Below, one piece after another: positions 13,380-25,044 of a DNA stretch of 64,000 bases. The stretch is from positions 22,363,063 through 22,427,062 of the forward strand of contig OZ017795.1 in assembly GCA_963969395.1 (NCBI GenBank). The letters are read 5' to 3'. The number at the start of each line of letters is the position of its first letter. Position 1 is the first letter of the stretch. This stretch comes from Pseudoscleropodium purum. Its lineage: Eukaryota > Streptophyta > Bryopsida > Hypnales > Brachytheciaceae. A program made the translations under genes and the position numbers. Under the pieces are notes generated by a model. It searched no databases and had not been told where the DNA came from. It saw only the letters and a list, made by a program, of their open reading frames with translations.

Positions 13380-14130
13380 AAAAAACTATAATTGAACTTT
13401 GTAGGCAACACAAAAGAAATCACAAAATGTCAAAATAAATTATTATTATTTTCCTAAAATATTATATTTTTTGTACATGTAAAGCTTCAATTCATTCTAC
13501 TTGGACTAGCAATGAGAAAGTTAAAGACAATCTTGTTTTCTGGGCAATCTAAGCATCTTTGTAAAAAAAATAACTTATAGGATTCATTTTTGAATGTAGA
13601 TTTTACAATTTTTCTAAAAAATTTGCTTGAAATGGTTAAATTTGATTTGTCAAATAATCTTATCATAGGAATTAATATATTTCGATTCCATATTAGAGAT
13701 ATAAATGATTTAATTTTTCTTTCAATCTTGGACCTCCTTCTACCTAAGAATTTTTAGGTAGGTTTTTTTGTTTTGTTTTTTTGTTTTTTTAATTTTTTAA
13801 AGAATGAAAATCAACTGTGTATTATTTTAATTCAAAGCCTTTAGTACAAATTTTTTCTACAAATGGTAGTCAAAGTCATCTAAAACTGTAGGTCAATGTT
13901 AAAAAAAAAATTCCCAAATTTTAGATGCTAATATTTTCCAATTTGTGCAGTGAAACTTTAAAAAATTTTACTACATTATTTAGACAAGTGAAGTATAAGT
14001 TTCTATAGTTAGATTCTAAAAAAATATATTTTTGTCTCTTATCTTGGGTGAACGCAACTAAACTAGTAGTTTTGAATGGTTTATAGAAAAATGGTCTTGA
14101 GACTTTAGGGATTAAACTAATAATGTTGTA
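13380..14130 (+). repeat. Old dispersed repeat, family R2, copy 2 (no insertion)
   Basis: Colinear with 46080-47030. Shared blocks include ACAATCTTGTTTTCT, GGCAATCTAAGCATCTT, AAAATAACTT, ATTCATTTTTGAA and a TTTAGGGATTAA-like end. In this copy the AATAACTT and ATTCATTTTTGAA blocks are directly adjacent, so it represents the empty site for the 155-bp insertion at 46303-46457. Confidence 0.6.
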
Positions 14131-14360
14131 TATTTCCAACTTCACACATAGTACTACATTATTATAAGGAATAGAGCTGTCTTTTGAGTGGATAGTGAGG
14201 AGAGGTACTCACTATCTCTCCAAAAATGACTCCATTTTTGGTCTCATTTTTATGTTTTAAAGATTTTAAAATATTTATTTGCACTCCTTTCCTCCTCCCC
14301 CCTCTTGTAATTTTTAGTAACCAACATAGTGACAATCAATATGGAATAATTCCTCTCATA

Positions 14361-14516
14361 TCCATATCCGGTACTATATTTGTATCCGGTATCCATATTT
14401 AATATTCATCCCGTATTTGATATTGTATTCGAATCTCGTACCCATATTCAATATTCATCATATATATGTATCCGGTATTGTATATATATCCGGTATTCAT
14501 TTTGTATTTTATATTT
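14361..14516 (+). repeat. Degenerate tandem array with TATCCGGTA units
   Basis: TATCCGGTA-like units occur four times within 150 bp, interleaved with related TATTCATC and GTATTTGATATT stretches. CG dinucleotides are otherwise rare in this AT-rich region, so the array stands out. It looks like a short decayed satellite. Confidence 0.6.
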
Positions 14517-16214
14517 AGACAACTCAGATTAAATCTCACAAGATCAACAGCTTGTGATTTTTTAAGAAATCAAAGGCAATTTTGAAGGTATGCATTTTTC
14601 TTAAAAAAAATCAATGGCCTGTAAATTTTTTGAAAGAGGGGGGAGGCAACTAATGCAAATAAAGGGGATAGCCATCTTTTGAGAAGATAGAGCCACTAGG
14701 GAATGCTTTTGGACCTTTTTTTTGAAGACTTTTCATACATGCATCTAAAAGACACTTTGAGATTTCTTCAACTCTTGACATTGAGAATTCATTCTAAATA
14801 CTCAAAAAAATCCCTAAAGTAGAGTTGTTTTCTTGAAATATGTGATTTTTTATTTTTCTATAAGTAAAAAATATTCTTTAATTATGATTTTGACTTTATC
14901 TCTAGACATCAGCTTGTTAAATGAACTACATTTCAGGTCTTTCTACCTTAATAAAACTCTAATCCTATGGCATCATCTCAAGTCTTCATCAACCAATTCA
15001 CAAAGACTAAAATTTTGTATTGATAGATCTTCAACAAATAAGAAAACTTGATTCAAAAGCATTCTTTTGCACTCTTACAATTCATCCTTGGTTCATTGTG
15101 GAAGAAGTATTGAACTTTAGGTTGTTAACTATAGTTAAATATCTTCATTAAACATTGCTAGTCCAATGACCATTTTAATGTCAGACATTGACTTTTTTCA
15201 TAGTTCTTGATTTCAATTGTTGTTAAGTTCAATTGAAAAAAATGTAGCTTCTATAAATTTTACTTTTAATTCCACATGGAATCTTTAAAAATTATTACAA
15301 TTGCAATATTTTGGGCATAATATTTAAATGGCTTAAAAAATCATTGCCTTTAAATTATATGTACTAGTAACGTTCTCTTAAGTTGAGCTCAAAAAATTCT
15401 TCAATTGTCCCATGCTATTTATCACTATTATCTCCATTTTTGTCATAGTAATCATACAATGAAGAATTTTTGTAATTACTATGATTTTTTACAAAGAATT
15501 TATTTGAGAGAATTATCTAAATTGCATTTTGATGTTATTAATTATAAAAAAATGAACTGAAATTAAAGGTGTAGATTAATTATTACTTAGGAAAATATCA
15601 AATTCTTGAAATGAATGTTTTTTGATAAGAAATAATGGAGATTCACCAAATGTAGATATGATATGTCCTCTAAGGGTTAAGCTATTAAGTGCATGGAAAT
15701 AAAAAAACTCTTGAAGATTATCATCTTTGCTATAAAATTGGTTTAAAAAATAAAGACTTGACTCTCTTTTAAAATTTTCTCTCTTCTATTACATGGTGAT
15801 TGAATTCAATGCTTAAGCTTGATGGTTGAAGCTCTCTTGTTTTTTTAGTTAAGATAATTGAAATCTTTTGGATCGTTATTTATTGGAGTGGATCATTAGT
15901 TTTCAATGGAGTTTTACCCCTTAACATCATAACTTGCCCCTCAAGTCAACTTCACTAGTGTATATTTCAAAGTTATGATGTTTGAAGGTTAAATTGCAAG
16001 CCAAATGAAGTTCCTAATAATATGGTGTAAAAGCTAGTTAGATTATGAGAGTCATTTCTTATAATAGAGACTCTATCTTGATGACTTACATAGAACAAAC
16101 AATTGGTTATGATTCTTAGCATATTAGAATTAAATAACTATTCATCTCAAAGATTAACATAGAACCACCTATACTTGATCATTTAAGCAATTTTCAACAC
16201 ATGATGAGCAATAA

Positions 16215-16570
16215 GAGGGGATGTGTATTTTTCCATTGTAGGAAGATAAGAAATGTGGGGATTGCAAACTTATCAAAATTTTATTCCTAAAATTAAAATT
16301 GTTGTGAGTTTTAGGAGCCAAAAAGTGTTCTTCACCAATAGCCAATGTCTAGAATCTTCTAATTTGATCATTTAAGAACTACATTCATGCTCACTACTAC
16401 CTATTTTCTTGCTCACTACTTTGGAACACGTGTCATCACCTTCTTAATTTCAATTTTGAAAAGAAGAAAAACACACATTTCAAGCTTTGATTGGAAATTC
16501 GTTGCACTCTTGGTTGGAAATAGATGCATCCTATAGGTTGGGTATGAATCTTTGGTTGGATATATAGGGC
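16215..16570 (+). repeat. Dispersed repeat, family R1, further copy
   Basis: Contains the family blocks in order: GTAGGAAGATAAGAAATG, GGAGCCAAAAAGTG, ACCAATAGCCAATGTCTA, CATTTAAGAACTAC, TTGCTCACTACTTTGGAAC, and CTATAGGTTGGGTATG. It aligns best with the second copy at 10430-10750. Confidence 0.6.
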
Positions 16571-19500
16571 TCTACCTTAGTCCACGCATTTTAAGCAAAA
16601 TGTAAGGATTATGCATCCCTTATTTCTTCTTATGGTCCCTTTTCATTCTTTAAGGGCTAGAAGATAATAAAAATATCCCAAATAATAAAGATTTATTATA
16701 AAGTGCATGTGAGAGTAACAATTTAATGATTATATTCATACAAAAGTTGTAAAACAAGATCCACAAATCATATCTATATAATTCAATTTATTATTCTTCT
16801 AAAGTTTCATGGTAATGAAGATGCATGTTTGTTTTTTAAATAATTGTATTTTGCAAATTTTAATTGGATAAAGCACATGTTGGTTTGGAAGGTGATTTGT
16901 TTTATAGTTTAAATGAATTATCTCTTAATTAGAAAGTAAAACTTTTTGACTTTGAACCAAATGCAATTAGCATGTTTGAAGAAAAAATTCAAGGAGTATG
17001 ACTTCAAAGACTAACATCATTTATAAATGTCACAAACACTAAACAAATTAATATTAAAGAAGAAACAATATGCTTTATTATTATTATAAATAGATAGCAA
17101 TTCAACCTTGCAAAATTGAATTCCCCAGTCTTTTTATTATAGATGTTAGCCAATCAATGCTTTCATATACTACTTTTAGAATAACATGTAGTTATTTCAT
17201 GTCTAGTGTGCTACCAAGTTATAATAATTTTTGGAGTTTGCTTGTTGAGATTCAAGAGATGTTTGATTTACAAATTAATAACTTAATTATATGGTGTGCA
17301 AAAAACACACTTACTAAGATACTTTTAAATCTTTTTACAAAAGTAGTAAGACATTAAGGTATTACAATTTGAGGTCATAGGGTCAAGATGTACACCCTCA
17401 TGCTCTTTAAACAAAAGATTTTAGATATAAATTTCAAATGAATTCCCTTAATGAAGTGCTCTTGTCCACTTTGGTTTTAATGAAATCAAAATTTTCTATC
17501 ATTTATATACTATAGATAAGATGCTTGACAAATGATGTAGAACAATCAATCAACAACATGTCCCAATCTATACAATTTATGATTATAACTTTCAAAATAT
17601 CTATTATTGATATGTGTTTTAAACTAAAAAAATGAAGCTTGACAAGCTTTAGTTCTATTCCAATTTAAAGTTTTGAAAAATTGAAGAATTGAAAGAATTA
17701 TTGCAATTGCAACTTCTAAGTGCTAAAATCTATATTACACCATATTGTATGTTTTTCACTTGAATTTCATTTGTAAGAATGTTTTTTCAAATTTAAATAA
17801 AGAATATTATATTTATCATTCTAAACTTCATTTATGATAAAAACACTAGATGTTTGAAATTATATTCTAATTGATATAATTTTATTTCCACCTTTTATTT
17901 TGAGATTTGACTTCAAGGTCACTGCTAAGGGTATTTTGGATGTAAAAAATAAAACAAATACTTGAGAAATTTTCATACTAATTTCCATTGCTACTTGAAC
18001 CTCTTGAAATAATTTCAAATTAATTGGACTATTTTTTCTAAGTTTACAAATTTATTTTCACTTTTAGTTACAAGAATTATAAGTATGACAATTTTTCTTG
18101 AAACAAAGTGATGGATAGGGAATCCTTTCCAAATATATTAAGAAAATGTTGTATGAATTAAAAAATTGCAATAGAATATTTAGCCTCTCTAAGAAGAAAC
18201 AATAAGGTTGAGGATGAAAGCCAACAAACCAATTTGATTTTGAAAAGCATTTGGTAATTCAAAGTCTTTAGGAAAAAAACAATTTTAATCATTTTATAAT
18301 TGTAAGCTTAGAAATACATTATATTTCAAATTAATCAATCATGCACATTTACTCCTTATTATGAATATATGTTTGTAAACAAATGTTAGATATATGATCA
18401 TTTCTAAAAGAAGACAAACAATTCTACTTTTGTAATTGCAGTTTGTAATTCCAAAACCTCTTGATATCAATCAAAAGCATATTTAACAATATAGGCTTAT
18501 TTCCTTACCCTTCATACTCTCTTCTTTGTTTTTATATTTGCATGATTACTTTGAATGATAAACATTGATGGATGACAAATTAAACCAATTAATAACATAA
18601 TTTTAATAGGTTAATTGAAATTCAATATATATCTTTCATTATAAAACAAATCATTTGCAATGGTGCAAAACATTGTAAAACCCTAAATTTTTAATGTATA
18701 ATAGAGATATCCATTAAATATTCAATGAAGTTCATGTTGATTTTTTGTCGATTTTTCTACCAATCATAGACTCAAAACATAGTTTGGTAAAGAGCTTGGT
18801 GTAGAGTTTGAATCTCATGCCCTCTTCATATTGTGTTTTGTAATACTTAAATACATTAACTCTAATGTGTAGATAAAATTTTATAAATATAACATATATT
18901 AGAATAATCTAGGATTTAAAAATAACAAAGGTCAGAATGAAAACCAATATTTTTTTAAATTAAAATTAATTAATTTTTTAACATAGATGATATAAAATAA
19001 GAACACAAAACTTATTGAATAATTTGGATTATTGATAACTATAACTCTACAATTTGAAGCTTATAGCAACTGCAGCAATTCATTGAACTTTTGAATTTAA
19101 AAAAAGAAGTGGAATATGAACAAACTTGTCATGACTTATTTTTTTAGCTTAAATTTGAATAGCGCCATATATTTAGAATTCATTCTTTTGAAGTCCATTT
19201 TCATTCAATAGAAGCTTCTATTGTGAAGGTGGGGATGCAAGCATTGTTGAATGTATTTATAACTTATCTATCATAAATTGTTAATGACTTTTATAAATGT
19301 ATATTTTACTACAAATAAATAAAAATCAACCAAGTATTCAACAAATTTTATTTTCTGCATAGAAAGTTTTAATAATTTGAATGCAAATAATAATAATAAA
19401 ACTACTTCAAGATTCTACTATGTTGACAATTCTATAAATTTACTTTATAAAAATTATATTTTTGGGGACATTTGAAGTAAATTGCTTCTAAATCGATTTG

Positions 19501-21689
19501 ACAAAGATTTATGAATGACAATACTCAACATCTCTCCTTTTGATGCAAACTTAAATGAAGTTGAAGGAAAAACATACCTATGATATAACACATCTAACTT
19601 TGGTTTTGCCTAAAACTGTTGAAAATTAGGAATTTCAATACATAATTCAATTGCTTTCTTGTCACATCCAAGCTTAAGTACAACTAGTAGAAAATAAAAG
19701 ATCTGACACTTGCAAATGAGAGATCAAAGCTATTAACCACCAAATCAACCTCAAATTTTGTAGTACCCATTCTAAATTTTCCAAATAGATAATAAGGTTC
19801 AACTTGTGGTACACTAAGGTAGGCACATCTTTTTTGAAGACAACTTGAATAGTACTATTCAATGGGAGATGAAGAATTTATTGAGGCAAACAGTGAGCAT
19901 TGAAGCATATCATACTTCAAAGATGTCTGATTAGGACAATTTAGTATTAATAGTAGGTATTCATGTAACCTCTACTTAAAAAATGTGTAGTCTATTTATA
20001 TAGTCTTTGAACGTTTTCAAATCTATTGCATTCACTTCCACAATTTGATTTTCTAATATCTTGATGACCCAATTAATTTGTGTTTAGAGATGCTAGATTT
20101 CTAATAAGTGTTTGTTTGAGGTGAGGATTCTTCACTTCTCTTTCAGTTGATACTTGGAAGAAACACTACTCTAGTTATCTTTGTATCAAACTTCTAGATG
20201 CAAGAGAGTAAGTATAAAAGTTGTTTAGGATCAAGATCAAGAGGATTGGTGTACATCTAAGCAAATCCAAGGATTACTTCTTAGAAATGGCACAATAATG
20301 GAAAAAAGATAGATGTAAAGACACAAAACATTGTCACACATCCCATAGGATCCATTGGAGAAATAAGGAGTGATGGAATCAAGAGGATGGGTGACTGCAC
20401 CCAAGATCTCAAACATATTCTTTGTAGAAAACTCGGGAGTACAACAAGTGGCCACATTTAGATGGCGACAAGAATCAGGCTTCTTTGAAGTACAAGGGCA
20501 AGGCCAAATACCAAAGGTAGCGCTAACCAAAGCCCGAGTGGTTCAATGAAGAGTTGAAGCAAGCACTTTCGAGGAATGCAACCTCTAGTTGGTACTAGAA
20601 CACCTAGACAAAACTTGGGTCCTTGAGAATCTGACCCTTACCACCTTCGATTGGGATCCAAGCGATTGGAAGTGGAGGAAGATTGGGACATTGAAAGAAG
20701 TGCCCTTCTACGCATATACCTCAAAGTGAGGTTATAAGCAACAACTCACAAAAGTAGGAGTGAAACCAATAGGGGTCAAAATACTTACAGATATGGGATT
20801 CACGACAAAACAAATCAAACAAACATTCTAGTTGTTGTAGCACAATGCTAGACCAAAAAAACAAGAAGCATCCACATGGCAAGTCCTCAATCAAGGCATA
20901 ATGACAAGTGAGTGGCTCAGTTGGTAGATACCAACGACTTTCCTCGGATGCTCAATGTGCAGCCATACTAAAGAAAACCACCAAGCACATGTTCTAAGAC
21001 TATAGCTATTCCCAAGAGTTATGGGATAGAGTTAATACATTGACAATTAGAGCCAACGCTCCAACTTTCCTAAACTTGAAATAGGCTTTATTAGGAAAAA
21101 TGACAACTAATTGTACAAGAAATATTGAGAAATTCGTTTACAAAAGTTAGCCAGGGGACCTCCTCAGGAGCTTCTTCATTTGGTACATATGAACTAATAG
21201 ATATAACAAGTGATATGGAAAAATGATATGGGAAAATGATAGGGAAAGGATTGATACAAAATAATAGGGAAATGATACTTTGTTCAACTTAAATTTCCAC
21301 TTTACATGTTGGAATTGCGGTCTAGTGTTACTTTCACAACGTCATCAAAGATACAAAGATTCTTGAGAGCATTAATAATGCCTTCCAAATGGATTGGGCC
21401 CCATTATTTTGTACCAGTAGAAAAGGTCGATGGAACTTTACGGTTCCTGGCCTCTTTCTGGGATCAAATTTGTTACTTAATTATCCTATTTCAAATAATA
21501 CCTCATGATCCTCATCCTTGCTTGTATCAATAAATTTCTCATTGTCAAATTTCTGGATAGGACCATGGAAGTTATTCACAATTTTCACACGTAGAAGATA
21601 TGCACATCTTTAGAAACTCTTTGGTCCAAAAATGAAATTCAGAGACTTTGAACTCAATGTAAGAAAATCCAGAAGCACTGGTAATCACT

Positions 21690-22592
21690 ATGTGAAACTT
21701 ATAACAACGTATCATTCTTTTTAGATCCACAAAAATAAAAAAGATGAAGTTAGAGTTTATTAAATCATTGCCAATAACTTAAGATTGGTTCCTTCTTCCC
21801 AATCAAATCCTCAAAAATGTTTCGCTTGCACATATTGTTGGACCCAACGTCATTGCAGTCAAATGGAATAAAAAGTAGATTATTGAAACTACATTTTCTT
21901 AGTTAAGATAAAAAAAATATTTAAAATAAAGAATTATGTGGAAATTCAAGAATTATGTGGAAATTTTGACTTTTAAAATGCTTGTGGGGCTTTGCGATGT
22001 CTTTTAACTAAGGATTAAGGTAGGAGGTGTAGAAACTATCCATTTAAGAGTATTTTGGCTTAGGACATCTACTATGTTGATCAAAGCATTTTCTAACAAA
22101 TTTTTAGAGAGAGACGAGAGGGGGACACATTTGTCACAATTTGATTTGTAATTTTTACAGTTAAACTTGAATTAGATATGATTTTTTAAAGATCACAAGA
22201 GTGGGGTGCTATTTGAGTCCATAGGTATAGCCATGAAATGTCAAACACTTGTCCTTTAATGAAACGCCAAAATGAAATTTGATATGCCAAAATGAAACTT
22301 GATGGTACGCCAAGGACAAGTACTGAATGGTATGCCAAAATGGTAGAAGGACAAGTAGAATGGTACATTGTTATCAAGTTTCTTAAAGGACAAGTACTGA
22401 ATGGTATGCCAAAATGAAACTTGATAACAACGTACCATTCTATTTAGATCCACAAATATCAAAAAGATGAAATTAAAGTTGATCACATCATTGCCAAAAA
22501 CTTAAGACTAGTTTTGCTTCTTCCCAATCAAACCCTTGAAAGTGTTCTGCTTGCACGTATCATTGGACCCAATGTCATTGTAGTCAAATGCA
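21690..22592 (+). repeat. Direct repeat pair of about 180 bp, ~725 bp apart, with tandem repeats between
   Basis: 21690-21875 and 22416-22592 align throughout. Shared blocks are TAGATCCACAAA, AAAAAGATGAA, ATCATTGCCAA, ACTTAAGA, CTTCTTCCCAATCAAA, and CTTGCAC followed by TTGGACCCAA.GTCATTG.AGTCAAATG. Between them at 22250-22440 there are short tandem units built on ATGCCAAAATGAAACTTGAT and GGACAAGTACTGAATGGTA. This is local segmental duplication in non-coding DNA. Confidence 0.75.
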
Positions 22593-25044
22593 TAGACGTG
22601 GATTCAACTCTTGAATGGAAGGAAGGAAAAGGACACCCAAATATTATTTCTGAAACATAAGGTCCTTCTGCCTTAAGAAAAACGGCCTTTAATTTCAAAT
22701 CTAAACAATGAGTAGACCTAAAAGAAACATTAAGAAAGCCAACACTAAAACCAAAGATAGAGGGTTGAAAAATCATGTTGTAATAAATAGAAGAAGAATG
22801 ATCTCTCCACATGTCTAGTTCTTTTGACATTATTTATTGAAATTGGACACTATAATGACATCAAGGCCTCACCTTCATTTGCTAAGCTTTTATAAGCAAT
22901 TTTTGAGTTTTGAATTTCTTTAAGTAGTTGAGGATGACTCATGACCTTATTAACAACTATATAATATACAAGTTTAGTAACTTTGAATCTACCACCAACT
23001 TTCCTTGCACTTGGATAAGATCAAGATAGACATAAGATCTTTTAAGATGGACTATCACAAATACACAACCATTATTGCAATTTTTGTCGCTAATTGTCAC
23101 TTACAATGGTCTACTCCACAAAAAAAGGAAATAACAAAGTTGTTAAAGTTGAAGATAGTTCATGCAACAAAAACAAACTAAAGAAGTGTAGCATGATACA
23201 TAGTAGGAACACACCATAAATACTACTTTGAATAACCACATCAGCTTGCAATTCAAGCACTCACCATAAATAAGATTGTGGATCAAGCAAAATGAAATTG
23301 TAGGGAAGAAAATCCTTTTTCAATAAATTCTTGTACAAAGGCCTAGTATTTTGAATACCACAACTTCAAACAAACAAATAACTTCTCATTTGTTTCACAT
23401 GGAATAATCTAAAGATTTTACAAAACAATATTGCAAACAAATTGTGTGCTAACATTCACCTACTAGACATTAGCATTGACAACAAGCTCAAAATTAACAC
23501 ATTCCCTTCAACTTAGAAAAACTAAGGGATTGGAAGACTATTCTCATCATATCATTAAAAAACTAATAAAAACAAAGAAGCACAATGGAAGAAAATCCCA
23601 CACATTTTAAAGACCATGTGGACGTGCATGTTTGCATAAGAGGGTCATTGAAGTCAAGACTAAAGTCAATGTCCACTATGCATCAATTTCCCAATTAGAA
23701 TTTGAAAATTCATTTACTCCAAGATGGTTGCCTTATAAAAAGAAATTCCACCTAATTGTAATCCATTTCAAATACAGTACCTTAAAGAGTCTTGCCCACA
23801 AAAATGAAACAATTGACTTTGAACATACATGTTTCCAAAACTTTGAAATATCATAGTTCATTTGAGCAATGTTCAAAAAGTGAATGCTACAAAGAGTTGC
23901 ATGCCAAATATGACTTTCAACAAGACCATTATAAATTCTAAACTCAAAGCCATGTTGAAATGCATATAGAATTACGGACAATGCTATGCCAAGTGTCCTT
24001 TGTCATAAAACTACAAAATATTTCTACCACTAGCATAGAGTCGTATCAAGACATTATGTATAATGAACAAGTAATTACAATGGTTTGGCAAATAGTCCAC
24101 AAAAGACCATTGAAGGTACACCAAGATGCACTTCCTTCCACCACAATGCACTTGCACAATATGGTAGTCATTGTAACATAGCAATTGAGTAAACAATAGG
24201 CCACCCAAACTACGCCCTACCTAAGAACAAAAACTATAAAAAATGCATGGATGAGAGTACATGAAATGACCTTTAATGTCATCACTAATAAAGTATGGCA
24301 ACAAGCTTGTAGATTTTGTCATAAGAAATGTTTTGCATTCAACTTTCTACTCCCTGATCCAACTCAACCCCGTTGCTCTAAGTATGTCTTCAATAGCATT
24401 TGCATTGAGAATAGCTGAACATAGAAGGGAATGAAACTCAATATAGTGGTACTTAAATATTCCAAATTGGCATTCTAAATCGAATGGATCTTGAGTCCAC
24501 ACACTTTTAAAAGAATAAATTTACCCACCAACTTGCCTTCCAATGTCCTGGAAAAACGAAGCCAACACTATTTTAGAATACATGCAAAGTGAACTTTCCA
24601 TTGAAGAAAAATTACCAAAAGAAATGTTGGAGCTAGGTTGGGTCAAGGTTCAAACTAAGCTTGCATAGATATTGAAAGCCTAAGCAAGATGGGTGATGAT
24701 GACAACTACTCTACTATTGCTTCAAAGAAAGTAGGAAAGATACTTTTGATAAGAAGCATCAACAAGAGATGGATCTAAGGGGAAAAATCAAGGGAGATAG
24801 AAAACAAGAAAGGTATTAGAGAAATATACATCACTTTAGTTGCAAACAATTTTAATCATTTTAAATGCCTTAATGGAAATCGAAAAAGCTATACAAAAGT
24901 AAGAAAATTGGGGTGCTCAAATTGATACCAAATTCATTACAAAAGCAAAGTCCAACTCAAAGGACAATACCTCTACATAGTCAAATGAAATGCAAGAAGC
25001 AAAAGTTATGATAATTAATGTAAGCCAAACTAACTTTGGTGGAA

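Larger units (their letters stand above)
4350..24900. other. Long AT-rich intergenic region without a supportable gene
   Basis: No open frame here exceeds about 100 codons, none shows a recognisable domain, and base composition is strongly A+T-rich in all frames. I see no retroelement protein motif. What it holds is listed separately: inverted repeats, a (TA)n tract, two families of old dispersed repeats and local duplications. A stretch at about 20.2-21.5 kb is less AT-rich than its surroundings but gives no coherent protein. Confidence 0.7.

Noticed and set aside
20237..20530. 97-codon minus-strand frame in a less AT-rich patch
   Set aside because: Cys-rich but without a motif I recognise, no ATG-supported exon structure, and no match to retroelement gag or zinc-knuckle patterns.
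20905..20935. A-box-like word GTGGCTCAGTTGGTAGA suggesting a tRNA or SINE
   Set aside because: No B box follows at tRNA distance and no stem structure forms, so I do not call an RNA gene.
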